Shown here: piece by piece, positions 1 to 9,461 of the stretch
Numbering within the stretch: position 1 is the stretch's first letter
How the letters are laid out: each line of letters opens with the position of its first letter
Source: J014 sp964486055
GTDB taxonomy: Bacteria; Acidobacteriota; Blastocatellia; Pyrinomonadales; Pyrinomonadaceae
DNA: 64,000 bases
Reading direction: 5' to 3'
Assembly: GCA_964486055.1 (NCBI GenBank)
Contig: CAZALE010000002.1
Location: forward strand, 290,000 to 353,999
Made by a program: the position numbers and the translations under genes
The notes under the pieces: generated by a model
The model's database searches: none
What the model was told of the DNA's origin: nothing
Seen by the model: only the letters and a program-made list of their open reading frames with translations

Positions 1-321
1 TTCGATTTCAGATTTCTCAATTACGAAATTGGAAGAATTTACGAAGACTATTATTTAGTTAATCCACAACTTTGTACCGTTCAGTTAGCTAGAAAGTTGC
101 TTCCTCAACTTGAAAACCATCGGTTAACCACGCTAGCTCAACATTACTCGGTCAAAATTAAAAACTTACATAGAGCAGATCAGGACGCAAAAGCTACCGC
201 AGAGATATTCATCTATCTGCTTGAAGAACTAGAGCGCCGAGGCATCGAAGATCTAGAGGGAATAAAGAAAATCAAGTCCTCACAGGATGCCGATGCAGTA
301 ACAGCGCAAAAAAATCAATAA
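1..321 (+). CDS. 3'-5' exonuclease, DnaQ/PolIII-epsilon-like (5' truncated)
   Basis: The reading frame is open from base 1, so the gene begins outside the window and only the last ~106 codons are here. The visible part holds an ExoII-like motif (FDFRFLNYE near the start) and an ExoIII-like motif (HRADQDAKAT, about residues 60-69 of the fragment). These carry two of the acidic metal ligands and the His of DEDDh exonucleases. This family proofreads or trims DNA, as Pol III epsilon or as domains of larger repair proteins. The stop codon abuts the convergent stop of the M16 gene. The family call is confident; whether it is a replicative epsilon or an accessory exonuclease cannot be told from this fragment. 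Confidence 0.8.
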   Translation, partial: FDFRFLNYEIGRIYEDYYLVNPQLCTVQLARKLLPQLENHRLTTLAQHYSVKIKNLHRADQDAKATAEIFIYLLEELERRGIEDLEGIKKIKSSQDADAVTAQKNQ

Positions 322-1674
322 TTACTGCTCTAAAAAAACTTTTTTGCCTATGTTTTCATTGTTGGTTATCAAGACGAAGCTAATATTTTTCATGTACTTT
401 TGTGCTACTCGCTTTATATCTTCTGGTTTTACTTGATTTATCTTTTCTAGAAAAAGAAGTGAATTTCTCCAGCCCCCGCCAATTATTTCATACCGGGCTA
501 GTTCGCCGACCTGAGCAGCGTTTGTTTCCAAACGCAAGTAATATGTAGTGGAGAAAAACCCTGGTAAACCGACGAAGCTATCCTCGTCTGGCAGCTGCTC
601 CCGCATCTTCTTGATTTCCTCGAGCATTATTTTCACCGTCTCTTCAACGTCAACAGTTGAAGCATATATGCTTGCAGTGTTAGCCTCATTATCCTCCATA
701 GAGGCATCTGGGGCATAGGAAAGCTGACGCTTAAGTCGTATCTCTTGATGTAGCCGAGACTGGAGCAAAGATATTGCTACTTTCATTGGATAATAATCTG
801 GATCTGAGATTGAGGGCGCAGCAAATATTCCACGCACATAGTTTGTCTGCAGCGCTTTCTGGCTTATATGAATCCTTGGTTGTTTAAATTCTAATTGTTG
901 AAGCGGTCCTTTTTTATAATCGCCTTTGGGCAGATTGGAAAATGCATCAGATACCTTTTTTCGGATTTGCTCAACTTCAACATTCCCAACGATGACCAAT
1001 AACAGCCTGGAGGTCTGCAATATGCTTTGGTAGTATTTCTTGACGTCATCAAGAGTGAAACGATTGATGTTTTCCTCTGTCCCCAGTGGATCGATAGAGT
1101 AAGGATGATTGACAAATACATACTGTCGTTGTAAAACATCTAGATAATCATCCGGACTGATGTTCTTATTTTTAAGTGTAGTGAGGATTTTTTCCTTTAC
1201 TATCGGTAAATCTTTTTCATCGAAGGCAGGGTTCAGAATTACATCTGTGAAAAATTGCCAAGACTTATCAAAGTTCTTTTTCGTGCTTACGAGCGAGACT
1301 ACGCTGTAGTCCTCTCCAGCTTCAACATTCAAGACGCTACCTGTTCGCGATAACTCTTTTCTCAGGACATCTTTAGGAAAACTCTTACTACCTTCGATTG
1401 CAAGCGAGAGTGAGAGATTTTCAATGCCAGCATTTTGTTTTGTCAAACTCGACACTCCACCTTTTACAAAAAGCCCGACAGCGACCGTAGCAGCGCTAGG
1501 CCGACGCTTTACAATGACTTTTAATCCATTTACCTCAAAATCCGATATTAGTTGTGCCTCAGAAAGTTGAGCACTGTTTGCAATTGCCTTCCTGTCCGCA
1601 CTGACAGCAGTCTGAGCAAATAAATTACCGATAAAAACTAACCATATGAGTGCAAAAATAAAAACTTTTCTCAT
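322..1674 (-). CDS. M16 peptidase-family protein, non-catalytic subunit
   Basis: Secreted or periplasmic M16 (pitrilysin/PqqL-like) protein with an N-terminal signal peptide (MRKVFIFALIWLVFIGNLFAQ-like, cleaved near residue 21). The zinc motif HxxEH is absent: at the equivalent place the chain reads AGIENLSLSLA, so the His, Glu and second His are Asn, Leu and Ser. It should therefore be the inactive partner that completes the M16 chamber. I place the start at the ATG at 1674 because an AGAGGTG ribosome site lies just upstream; a GTG three codons earlier overlaps that site. It follows the catalytic M16 gene by about 30 bp in the same operon, the usual active/inactive pairing. Confidence 0.88.
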   Translation of the reverse strand: MRKVFIFALIWLVFIGNLFAQTAVSADRKAIANSAQLSEAQLISDFEVNGLKVIVKRRPSAATVAVGLFVKGGVSSLTKQNAGIENLSLSLAIEGSKSFPKDVLRKELSRTGSVLNVEAGEDYSVVSLVSTKKNFDKSWQFFTDVILNPAFDEKDLPIVKEKILTTLKNKNISPDDYLDVLQRQYVFVNHPYSIDPLGTEENINRFTLDDVKKYYQSILQTSRLLLVIVGNVEVEQIRKKVSDAFSNLPKGDYKKGPLQQLEFKQPRIHISQKALQTNYVRGIFAAPSISDPDYYPMKVAISLLQSRLHQEIRLKRQLSYAPDASMEDNEANTASIYASTVDVEETVKIMLEEIKKMREQLPDEDSFVGLPGFFSTTYYLRLETNAAQVGELARYEIIGGGWRNSLLFLEKINQVKPEDIKRVAQKYMKNISFVLITNNENIGKKVFLEQ

Positions 1675-1704
1675 GTTGATCACCTCTGTTTATTTAAATC
1701 GGGA

Positions 1705-3198
1705 TTAGCGAGCTCCGAGTAAATCCTGATCGCTTAGCTTTACTTTTCTCTGATTTGCTTCAGAGATCATTGCTACTACGATATGTGGTTTATTCTGAAT
1801 GTAGGTCGAGATATAGCGTTTTATATCCGCACGAGAGACCGCTCTCAAGTTTTTATAGTATTGCTTATAATACTCTGTTCCTGTCGAAGCCCACCAAAAA
1901 CCTAATTCATGAGTATACTCACTTAATTTTTCGCGTCTGTAAAGGTTTTCCGCTTCTAGGAGCGATTTGGCATTTTCTAATTCCTCATCAGAAAAATAAT
2001 CGTCATTTGCGAATTTACTTATTTCCTCCCGGAGTCTTTTCACGGCCTCTCTGGCTTTTTCTGGTGAGGTAAGCATTGTAATCCTTATTGGACCTACATT
2101 CCGCTGAGTATAGTAATGAACAGTAAGGCTCGTAGCCAAACCAGAATCTATCAATGCTCTCTGCAGGCGAGAGTTCGGCTGTTCCACGATAAATGAAAAG
2201 ACATCTGCAGCATAAGTAGAAGCGTCATCTTTGCCAATGGAGGGTCCATGCCACCCAAATTGAACAATCACACTATCAACATCTTGGGTCACTATGACTG
2301 CCTCACTTTGCTGTAAAGGCGGATGTTCTACGATTGGATATTTTAAAAATGGGTCTTCCCCAGGTTTCCAATTGCTAAAAATCTCTTCCGCTAATTTAAA
2401 AACCTCATCAGGGTTAACATCACCTGTTACTATTAAAGCTGTGTTATTTGGAATATAGTATCGAGATTGAATCAAACGCATTTTCTCGACTGTTGCGCTG
2501 CTAACTGTTTCACGAGTGCCGCCTGGATCTTTCCGACTAGGGTACTTATAAAATAATTTATTCATCATTGTTCTGTTTAGGTAATAAGTTGGCTCAGACA
2601 TTTGCCGATCCAACTCCCCTAAAACAACCTGAATTTCTTTTTTCAACTCGTTTTCGTCAAATGAGGGGTATAGCAAAGCATCCCGCATTAGTTTCATCAT
2701 TATCGGCAGGTTTTGACTTGTAGTGTGAAAATAATAATTCACATGCTCCTCGTGAGTAGAACCATTGCGTAAAAAACCTATCTCATCCACGGATCTGAGA
2801 TAGCTAACATCCCCTAATTCCCTCTTGTATTTGGTCATTGCCCCACAGTTATAGTTCATGTAAAGATCTGTTCTTCCGATGGAGTTAAAAATCTCACATC
2901 TAAAAACTTCTATTGCCCGATTGGTATTGAAGAACATATGCTCATACAAGTGAGACAAGCCATTTAGTTCAGGAGGTTCAGTAAATGAGCCATTGCGAAC
3001 AACCGCTTCCACAGTGAGCAATGGAACCGATTGATCGGCTAACACAATGACTTCTAGGCCATTAGATAATTTCCTACTTACGAATGGAGCTTCTACGCTG
3101 CTGGTTTCACTCGAAGAAGCTTGCGATAAAACTTTAATTTGTGCAAAACTGAAAAAGAAGAGTGCGAGAAGAATAATTGAATTAAATTTTTTCATCAT
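1705..3198 (-). CDS. M16 family zinc metallopeptidase, catalytic subunit
   Basis: 497 residues with a signal peptide (MMKKFNSIILLALFFFSFAQ) and the inverted zinc motif HLYEH (in GLSHLYEHMFFN, ~residue 85). It is followed ~75 residues later by the glutamate-rich stretch ENELKKEIQVVLGELDR that supplies the third ligand. The C-terminal M16_C domain is complete. It probably degrades peptides in the periplasm together with the downstream inactive homologue. The start is ATG ATG preceded by GGGAG. It is first in a two-gene operon divergent from the small gene at 3264. Confidence 0.92.
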   Translation of the reverse strand: MMKKFNSIILLALFFFSFAQIKVLSQASSSETSSVEAPFVSRKLSNGLEVIVLADQSVPLLTVEAVVRNGSFTEPPELNGLSHLYEHMFFNTNRAIEVFRCEIFNSIGRTDLYMNYNCGAMTKYKRELGDVSYLRSVDEIGFLRNGSTHEEHVNYYFHTTSQNLPIMMKLMRDALLYPSFDENELKKEIQVVLGELDRQMSEPTYYLNRTMMNKLFYKYPSRKDPGGTRETVSSATVEKMRLIQSRYYIPNNTALIVTGDVNPDEVFKLAEEIFSNWKPGEDPFLKYPIVEHPPLQQSEAVIVTQDVDSVIVQFGWHGPSIGKDDASTYAADVFSFIVEQPNSRLQRALIDSGLATSLTVHYYTQRNVGPIRITMLTSPEKAREAVKRLREEISKFANDDYFSDEELENAKSLLEAENLYRREKLSEYTHELGFWWASTGTEYYKQYYKNLRAVSRADIKRYISTYIQNKPHIVVAMISEANQRKVKLSDQDLLGAR

Positions 3199-3263
3199 TG
3201 ACTCCCATTTGATGATAATTGTTTATTATCGGTAATCTTAACATAGGCATGAGGAATAAAACA

Positions 3264-3497
3264 ATGAATATAGATTCCATGACACATGCAGCTAGAAAAG
3301 CTATGAATCACAATCCAGAGATTCGCAACTGGATTGAAAATTACATTAAAAATAAGGTTAGAGCTGAAAAATCGGAGCTAAGCGATCAAGAATTTGAAAA
3401 CTACTGGAAATATCATAAGCCGGAAATCATTCACGAGAGGTCGTTGGAGGGCTTTCTAGCTTACAAGGAGCATAAAAACAATAATAATCTGAAATGA
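3264..3497 (+). CDS. Small hypothetical protein
   Basis: 77-residue, highly charged, apparently soluble protein that I do not recognise. It contains helix-forming segments (PEIRNWIENYIKNKVR; SDQEFENYWKYHKPE). I choose the ATG at 3264 because GAGGAA sits 8 nt upstream; an in-frame ATG at 3249 and an earlier start exist but lack a ribosome site. Its stop overlaps the start of the following membrane protein (ATGA), so the two are translationally coupled and probably work together. The small soluble/membrane pair could be a regulator-sensor unit, but nothing in the sequence proves it. Confidence 0.65.
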   Translation: MNIDSMTHAARKAMNHNPEIRNWIENYIKNKVRAEKSELSDQEFENYWKYHKPEIIHERSLEGFLAYKEHKNNNNLK

Positions 3498-3883
3498 ATT
3501 GGCAAGAGAAAATAACTGGCCCAGGTGGAACCCCAGGAGGTTTTTTGGAATTCTTCCTCGGACTAGGCATGACCGTGATTGGAGGATATCTTTTAACCAG
3601 TCGAGTAACGGTAACAAGCAGTTTTTGGACTCTGTGGGGATACAATGCATTTGGCATTTCTCTTATACCGCTCATTTTTGGCATCGGTATTTTGTTTTTT
3701 AACGGCAAGTCGACTTTTGGATGGATTTTATTGTTCGCCAGTGTGTTAATAATTTTTGCAGGAATTTTGATGAACCTGACGATTTATTTTCAACCTACAA
3801 GCCTTTTTAATACTCTTATAATGCTCATATTACTCGCTGGTGGATTAGGTTTTTTAATTAAGAGCTTGTCTGAACACGATTAA
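3494..3883 (+). CDS. Small multi-pass membrane protein of unknown function
   Basis: 129 residues. A short N-terminal GPGGTPGGF segment is followed by four likely transmembrane helices (about residues 18-36, 50-70, 75-97 and 103-123) and a short cytoplasmic tail. I recognise no family. It overlaps the upstream small gene by 4 bp and is followed within 10 bp by a secreted phosphodiesterase gene, so it lies in a short + strand operon. Confidence 0.75.
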   Translation: MNWQEKITGPGGTPGGFLEFFLGLGMTVIGGYLLTSRVTVTSSFWTLWGYNAFGISLIPLIFGIGILFFNGKSTFGWILLFASVLIIFAGILMNLTIYFQPTSLFNTLIMLILLAGGLGFLIKSLSEHD

Positions 3884-3893
3884 AAATGTGCAT

Positions 3894-5126
3894 ATGTTAG
3901 TAAGAAGACTTTGCCTGATTTTTATCTTGATTTTGAGCAGCTCTCTGTTCGCTCAAAAACCAGTAAAAGACCTAAAGCCTACGCTCATATTGATCTCTCT
4001 CGATGGATTCCGAGCGGATTATCTGGATAAATATAAACCAAAAACCCTTCTAGAGCTTGCAAGCAGTGGCGTTAGAGCTAAATGGCTAACACCAGTATTC
4101 CCCACTAAAACTTTCACCAACCATTACTCAATCGCCACAGGATTATATCCAGAAAATCACGGAATAATCGAAAATAACATATATGACTTTGGCGTAGTTT
4201 TTAGTCTGAGTAACCGTGAGGAAGTGCAAAATAGCCGTTGGTGGTTAGGTGAACCGATATGGGTAACCGCAGAAAAACAAGGGGTTCGCACGGCTGCATT
4301 CTTCTTCCCTGGAACAGAGGCTGAAATCAAAGGTAAAAGACCAACATTCTGGAAACCCTATGATGCAAGCATCCCATATGAAGAAAGAGTACAAACAATT
4401 CTTAAATGGCTTGATTTACCAGCGCAAGAACGCCCTCAGCTATTAATTCTATACTTCGACGAACCAGATACCTCAGGACATAGATGTGGCCCAGAATCTG
4501 ATTGTGTCGCAGATGCGATAAGAAGAGTTGATAAACAACTGGGAGATCTCATCGATGGTCTAAAAGAAAGAAAAATCTATAAGAAAGTTAATTTAATAAT
4601 CGTCTCAGATCATGGGATGGCAGAAGTGCAACCAAAGAACCTGATTTTCCTAGACGAATATTTTGATCTCAAATTAGCTGAAAGGATTCTCTGGACTGGG
4701 GAGATCATCCAGATCTTTCCCAAAGATGGACAGAAAAAGACAATAATCGAAAAATTAAGCTCCATAAAGAATGCAAACTGTTGGGAGAAAGAATCCATAC
4801 CTGATAGATTTCATTATCGTGCAAGTCATCGCATAGCACCGATAATCTGTCTTGCGGATGAAGGTTGGCATATGACTTCAAAGGCGAGATATGAGCAACA
4901 GAAAGATAGATTTAGCTCCGGTAAATCCTTTGGCGCGCATGGCTACGACAATAGTCTTGCATCCATGCGGGCAATCTTTATAGCCAATGGCAAGGCATTC
5001 AAGACTAACAAAGTGGTAGAGCCATTTAATTCGATCGATATTTACAATATAATGACAAAAGTTTTAGGCATTACTCCTGCAAAAAATGACGGGAATCCGA
5101 AAATATTGAGAAAGGTTTTAAGATAA
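3894..5126 (+). CDS. Secreted alkaline-phosphatase-superfamily ectonucleotide pyrophosphatase/phosphodiesterase
   Basis: Around 410 residues with a signal peptide ending SSSLFAQ. Motifs of the ENPP branch are in order: metal Asp in ISLDGFRADY, nucleophilic Thr in FPTKTFTNHYSIATG, Asp and His in YFDEPDTSGHRCGP, Asp-His in IIVSDHGMAE, and the last His in FGAHGYDN. These give two zinc sites for hydrolysis of nucleotide or phospholipid phosphodiesters in the periplasm. The N-terminus could be GTG 3888 or ATG 3894; the latter gives a normal signal peptide. The next gene starts 1 bp after the stop. Confidence 0.9.
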   Translation: MLVRRLCLIFILILSSSLFAQKPVKDLKPTLILISLDGFRADYLDKYKPKTLLELASSGVRAKWLTPVFPTKTFTNHYSIATGLYPENHGIIENNIYDFGVVFSLSNREEVQNSRWWLGEPIWVTAEKQGVRTAAFFFPGTEAEIKGKRPTFWKPYDASIPYEERVQTILKWLDLPAQERPQLLILYFDEPDTSGHRCGPESDCVADAIRRVDKQLGDLIDGLKERKIYKKVNLIIVSDHGMAEVQPKNLIFLDEYFDLKLAERILWTGEIIQIFPKDGQKKTIIEKLSSIKNANCWEKESIPDRFHYRASHRIAPIICLADEGWHMTSKARYEQQKDRFSSGKSFGAHGYDNSLASMRAIFIANGKAFKTNKVVEPFNSIDIYNIMTKVLGITPAKNDGNPKILRKVLR

Positions 5127-5127
5127 G

Positions 5128-5664
5128 ATGGAAAGAATAGTAACGATCTTTGGTGGATCCAAGTGCTCCGAGAATGCGCAAGAATATATTCAAGCAAGAA
5201 AAATCGGCCAGATTTTAGCTGATGCCGGTGTGACCGTGTGCACTGGCGGTTATCTCGGAGTCATGGAAGCAGCATCCAGAGGAGCCCATGAAAGAGGAGG
5301 TAGAGTCTTAGGAATAGTCCTAAATCAATTCAGAACTGAACCAAACCGATATCTTACCGATAAAGTCGCCACAAACCATTTTTATGAGAGACTACAAAAT
5401 CTTATAACGCGCTCAGCTGGCTTCATAGCACTACGTGGCGGAATGGGAACCATATCTGAAGTAGCCTTGGTTTGGAACAAGCTTCAAACAAAAGTCATAG
5501 AGCCACGCCCTCTAGTTTTGCTCGGAGATTGTTGGCGTAAGGTTATAAGCTGTTGGCGAGAGCATCTCGTGATAAGCGATGAGGATATTAGTCTGCTAAG
5601 CTTCGCTGATTCGGCTGAAGAAGCCTGTAAAATCGTTCTTTCAACCTTTGCAAAAACTCCTTAA
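5128..5664 (+). CDS. LOG-family (TIGR00730-like) nucleotide hydrolase/Rossmann protein
   Basis: 178 residues. It has the Rossmann opening IVTIFGGSKC and the family signature GGMGTISEV (normally PGGxGTxxE), with Arg before it in ALRGGMGT. Members hydrolyse nucleoside 5'-monophosphates to base plus ribose-phosphate (cytokinin-activating LOG, YgdH/PpnN) or bind nucleotides. The first residue of the PGG signature is Arg here, and overall it is nearer the YvdD/LOG branch than true lysine decarboxylases. It is tightly linked to the upstream phosphodiesterase, so a nucleotide-salvage link is plausible. Its last 4 bp overlap the 3' end of convergent dnaJ. Confidence 0.85.
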   Translation: MERIVTIFGGSKCSENAQEYIQARKIGQILADAGVTVCTGGYLGVMEAASRGAHERGGRVLGIVLNQFRTEPNRYLTDKVATNHFYERLQNLITRSAGFIALRGGMGTISEVALVWNKLQTKVIEPRPLVLLGDCWRKVISCWREHLVISDEDISLLSFADSAEEACKIVLSTFAKTP

Positions 5665-6773
5665 TCAAAAAATTCCCGGAATTTTTTCATAAAAGACTCA
5701 TCTTCAAAGTTTCTATTTTCGAGTTCAGCCAGCTTCTCAAAGAGTTTTCTTTCTTCTCTGGTAAGATTGGTCGGAGTGACCACAGTGACGGCAACGAAAA
5801 GATCACCGCGATGATTCTGTCCTAAGGTGGGCATGCCTTTACCCTTTATCTTGAAGACTGTGCCTGTTTGCGTCCCTGCGGGAATCTTTATTATCTCTTC
5901 TTGTCCATCTAGAGTCTTAACTTTCACATTTGCTCCCAAAGCAGCTTGAGCAAAGGAAATAGGCACAGATGTGTACAGATTTTCCTCTTGTCTTTTGAAC
6001 CTCTCGTGTTCTAAAACTTCTATCACGACGAACAAATCTCCCGCTGGTCCTCCATTCTTTCCCTCTTCACCTTCACCCCTGATAACCAATCTAGAACCTG
6101 TATCCACACCTGCTGGAACCTTCACTTCAATCACTTTATCTTGACGCACTTCCCCTCGCCCGCTACACACCTTACATCGCTCTCTGATAAACAACCCAGT
6201 GCCTCGACAATTTCCACAAGTCCTCGTAACAGTGAAAAATCCCTGTTGATAGATTAATTTGCCAGTCCCTCTACAGGTATGACAAGATTCAGGAACAGTC
6301 CCCTTTTGCGCACCTCTGCCATTACACTCCTTACAAACAACCAGTTTTGGTATGGTTATCTGCTTTTCAACGCCTGAGAAAGCTTCTTCTAAAGTTATCT
6401 GAAGATCATAGCGTAAATCCTGTCCGCGTCTAGCAGTTGATCTCTGATGAGCAGAGCGACTGGAGCGACCAAAACCAAAAATATCATCATTGAATATGCT
6501 GAAGAAAAAGTCTTCGATATCTGTGAATGAATCCGAGGTAAATCTTTGGCCATTTATTCCTGCATATCCGAATCTATCGTACGCAGCTCTCTTCTCTGGA
6601 TTGGACAATACCGAATAGGCCTCCTGGATCTCCTTGAACTTCTCCTCTGCTTGTGCATCCCCAGGATTCTTATCAGGATGGAATCTGACTGCAAGCTGAC
6701 GATACGCCTTTTTTATTTCATCTGCCGTAGCATTTCGTGAGACACCTAAAACTTCATAGTAATCTTTTTTCAT
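5661..6773 (-). CDS. dnaJ: Chaperone DnaJ (Hsp40)
   Basis: 370 residues with the full type-I layout. The J domain is at residues ~1-70 with HPD in RFHPDKNP, followed by a short G/F-poor linker (DDIFGFGRSS). Four CxxCxGxG zinc repeats follow (CKECNGRG, CHTCRGTG, CGNCRGTG, CKVCSGRG), then two beta-barrel substrate domains. It stimulates DnaK ATPase and delivers unfolded clients. It is the last gene of hrcA-grpE-dnaK-dnaJ, separated from dnaK by 120 bp with no obvious promoter. Confidence 0.98.
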   Translation of the reverse strand: MKKDYYEVLGVSRNATADEIKKAYRQLAVRFHPDKNPGDAQAEEKFKEIQEAYSVLSNPEKRAAYDRFGYAGINGQRFTSDSFTDIEDFFFSIFNDDIFGFGRSSRSAHQRSTARRGQDLRYDLQITLEEAFSGVEKQITIPKLVVCKECNGRGAQKGTVPESCHTCRGTGKLIYQQGFFTVTRTCGNCRGTGLFIRERCKVCSGRGEVRQDKVIEVKVPAGVDTGSRLVIRGEGEEGKNGGPAGDLFVVIEVLEHERFKRQEENLYTSVPISFAQAALGANVKVKTLDGQEEIIKIPAGTQTGTVFKIKGKGMPTLGQNHRGDLFVAVTVVTPTNLTREERKLFEKLAELENRNFEDESFMKKFREFFD

Positions 6774-6893
6774 AGTCCAAATTTTTATTTTGCAACGGCA
6801 GTTTTAATTCTTCAAGATGAAAAAGAGTCGAGTGTCCCTTAGAGCGGCTGAGGTTGGAAATTGAAATATTAACCTGCGGATTCGATTATTTAT

Positions 6894-8702
6894 TCAAGAG
6901 CTGATGGTGATCAACAAGGACGTTAACTCAGCTGCTACACTTTCGACTCTGGATAATTTTTCGTTCAATATCTCCAAATCGTTTGTGTTAAGTTGATCCT
7001 CCGCATCGCTCAATATCGCGTTTATCTCTCTGATCTTCTCTGCTGGGAGACTTTTACCGAACTCACTTAACGTCCGACGCGAGTTTTTTATCAACGAGTC
7101 CAAACGATTTCTCTGTAGGATCAATTCCTTTTCCTGTCGATCTCTCTCCGCAGATGCTTCGGCCTCCATTATCAAACGTTCTATTTCATCAGGAGATAAG
7201 CCTGATGAAGGCGTTATTTGCATCGCTTGTTCCAGCCCTGTAAATTTATCGCGTGCGGAAACATTTAAAATACCGTTCGCATCAACTTCGAAGGTCACCT
7301 CTATTTGAGGTACTCCACGTGGAGCAGGCGGAATGCCTACTAATTCAAATTTTCCTAATGAACGGTTCTCACGAGCTATTTCTCTTTCGCCCTGCAGTAT
7401 GTGAATTTCGACTGACTGCTGATTATCAACGACAGTCGTAAAAACCATTGTGTTTTTTAATGGAATAGTGGAGTTTCTCTCGATGAGTTTAACGAATAAA
7501 CCGCCTCTAGTTTCTAGTCCTAGTGACAGCGGCAAAACATCTAGTAATACGATATCTTTGACATCTCCGGCTAATATACCAGCTTGTATTGCAGCCCCCA
7601 TCGCTACAACTTCATCAGGATTGATTTCAGCCGAAGGCTCTTTGCCGAATATTTCCTTGACCGTTCTTGAAATAATTGGTGAACGCGTTTGCCCGCCTAC
7701 TAAAATAACTTTATCAATATCCTCTGGCTTCAGCTTTGCATCCCAGAGCGCCTTTTGACATGGCTCAACAGACGATTCAACCAAATCTTTGACTAGCTCT
7801 TCGAATTTTTCCCTAGTTAAAACTTTGTTAATGTGTTTTGGGCCAGTAGCATCGGAAGCTATAAATGGCAAATTGATTGTGGTCTCGGTTACGCTGGAAA
7901 GCTCACATTTTGCTCTCTCAGCAGCTTCTTTTAGCCTTTGAAGAGCTAAACGATCTTGCCTGAGGTCTATTCCATGCTCAGTCTCAAAACCTTTGACTAA
8001 CCAATCTATGATCCTCTGATCAAAATCTTCCCCCCCGAGAAAAGTATTGCCTGAAGTCGATAGAACCTCAAAAACCCCGTCATTAATCTCTAAGATTGTT
8101 ATATCGAATGTACCACCACCTAGATCATAAACAGCGACTCTTTCGGTTTTACCTTTTCCAAAGCCATATGCCAAGGCAGCAGCCGTAGGCTCATTTATGA
8201 TTCTCTCAACTTTTAAACCAGCGATTTTTCCAGCGTCTCGTGTGGCCTGGCGCTGTGCATCATCAAAATAAGCGGGAACAGTTATTATGGCTTCAGTGAC
8301 TCTATCACCGAAAAACTCCTCAGCTACATTCTTTAGTTTTTGCAAGACGATAGCAGAGATTTCGGGTGGGCTGTAGACCCGATCCATGACTCTTACGTGA
8401 GCGTCACCATTTTGAGATTCTACTATCTCGAATGGTACAGTATGCCTCATCTTCTGTACTTCGGGAGAGTTAAACTTCCTGCCAATGAGCCTTTTAACAG
8501 CATAAAGTGTATTACGTGGATTTGTTACGGCCTGTCGTTTGGCTATTTGTCCTACAAGCTTTTCTCCCTTATCTGTAAAAGCTACGACCGAAGGCGTAGT
8601 CCTCGCTCCTTCTTTATTAGGTATTATCTGCACAGTACCGCCTTCCATGAAGGCAACACAAGAATTTGTCGTTCCTAAATCGATTCCTATGATCCTACCC
8701 AT
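6894..8702 (-). CDS. dnaK: Chaperone DnaK (Hsp70)
   Basis: 602 residues. The actin-like ATPase carries the phosphate loop (GIDLGTTNSCVA), the linker region (VLLDVLPLSLGLE), a beta-sandwich substrate domain and a helical lid. The protein stops soon after the lid (ends SLLITISS), so the disordered C-terminal tail with the EEVD-like end is missing. This makes it about 35 residues shorter than the E. coli protein. It lies 18 bp downstream of grpE in the heat-shock operon. Confidence 0.98.
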   Translation of the reverse strand: MGRIIGIDLGTTNSCVAFMEGGTVQIIPNKEGARTTPSVVAFTDKGEKLVGQIAKRQAVTNPRNTLYAVKRLIGRKFNSPEVQKMRHTVPFEIVESQNGDAHVRVMDRVYSPPEISAIVLQKLKNVAEEFFGDRVTEAIITVPAYFDDAQRQATRDAGKIAGLKVERIINEPTAAALAYGFGKGKTERVAVYDLGGGTFDITILEINDGVFEVLSTSGNTFLGGEDFDQRIIDWLVKGFETEHGIDLRQDRLALQRLKEAAERAKCELSSVTETTINLPFIASDATGPKHINKVLTREKFEELVKDLVESSVEPCQKALWDAKLKPEDIDKVILVGGQTRSPIISRTVKEIFGKEPSAEINPDEVVAMGAAIQAGILAGDVKDIVLLDVLPLSLGLETRGGLFVKLIERNSTIPLKNTMVFTTVVDNQQSVEIHILQGEREIARENRSLGKFELVGIPPAPRGVPQIEVTFEVDANGILNVSARDKFTGLEQAMQITPSSGLSPDEIERLIMEAEASAERDRQEKELILQRNRLDSLIKNSRRTLSEFGKSLPAEKIREINAILSDAEDQLNTNDLEILNEKLSRVESVAAELTSLLITISS

Positions 8703-8720
8703 ATCTCGATACCCAAAGCC

Positions 8721-9413
8721 TCAGTGATTTTTATGAGAATCATCAACAGCTACTTTTACCAGAGAATGACGGATAATCTTATTACCTAGCCTATAACCTC
8801 TCAACAGCTCGGCAACTATGGTATTCTGAGGAACAGAACTATTTCTTTCTACCTCAACAGCCTCATGCAGAAATGGATCAAATGGCATTCCTAAAGCAGG
8901 AATTGGCTCGACGCCCATTTCGGCTAATATTTCATACAGCTGTTGACTCACCAATATTATCCCATCCAGAAAGCTTTTACACTCAACAGATCTTAAAAAT
9001 GGATTTCTCTTACCAGATTCAATCGCTCGCTCGAGGTTATCTACCAAAGGCAATAATCTTCTTGCTAAATCTATCATTAAATTTCCCATGGTTTCAATGC
9101 GCTCCTGCTCTATTCTTCTTCGATGATTCTCGATATCCTTTTGCAAGCGATCCAGCTCTTGTCTCTCTTTTTCAAGTATCGCCCTTTGTAGACTAATCTC
9201 TAGCGATGGATCAGTGGTTTTCTCAATACTCTTCTGCGGTATTTTATAAGTATCTTTTTCAGACGGTGTCGTAAGCGATGGATCTATGTTGTCTTGAGGT
9301 CTATAGCTTTCTACTTCAATCTCAACCGAGTTAATCTCCGCAAGCGACAGACTATTTTCCCTTTCTTCTAACTCACGAAAAAATTCATCGAGTGTTATAT
9401 CCTTTTTTTCCAT
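8721..9413 (-). CDS. grpE: Nucleotide exchange factor GrpE
   Basis: 230 residues. A ~70-residue acidic, low-complexity N-terminal extension precedes a long coiled coil (LEKERQELDRLQKDIENHRRRIEQERIE) and the C-terminal beta wing (EMGVEPIPALGMPFDPFLHEAVE; TIVAELLRGYRLGNKIIRHSLVKV). It removes ADP from DnaK. It lies between hrcA and dnaK on the minus strand. The extension is longer than in most GrpE proteins; the core is ordinary. Confidence 0.95.
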   Translation of the reverse strand: MEKKDITLDEFFRELEERENSLSLAEINSVEIEVESYRPQDNIDPSLTTPSEKDTYKIPQKSIEKTTDPSLEISLQRAILEKERQELDRLQKDIENHRRRIEQERIETMGNLMIDLARRLLPLVDNLERAIESGKRNPFLRSVECKSFLDGIILVSQQLYEILAEMGVEPIPALGMPFDPFLHEAVEVERNSSVPQNTIVAELLRGYRLGNKIIRHSLVKVAVDDSHKNH

Positions 9414-9461
9414 GATTCTACTCTCCCTAACTCTTCGGATTGATGAATAAGTCCGTACTTA

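Noticed and set aside
3264..3883. Toxin-antitoxin pair (small soluble + membrane protein)
   Set aside because: The overlap is suggestive but no toxin or antitoxin motif is present, and the membrane protein is larger and more complex than type-I/II toxins.
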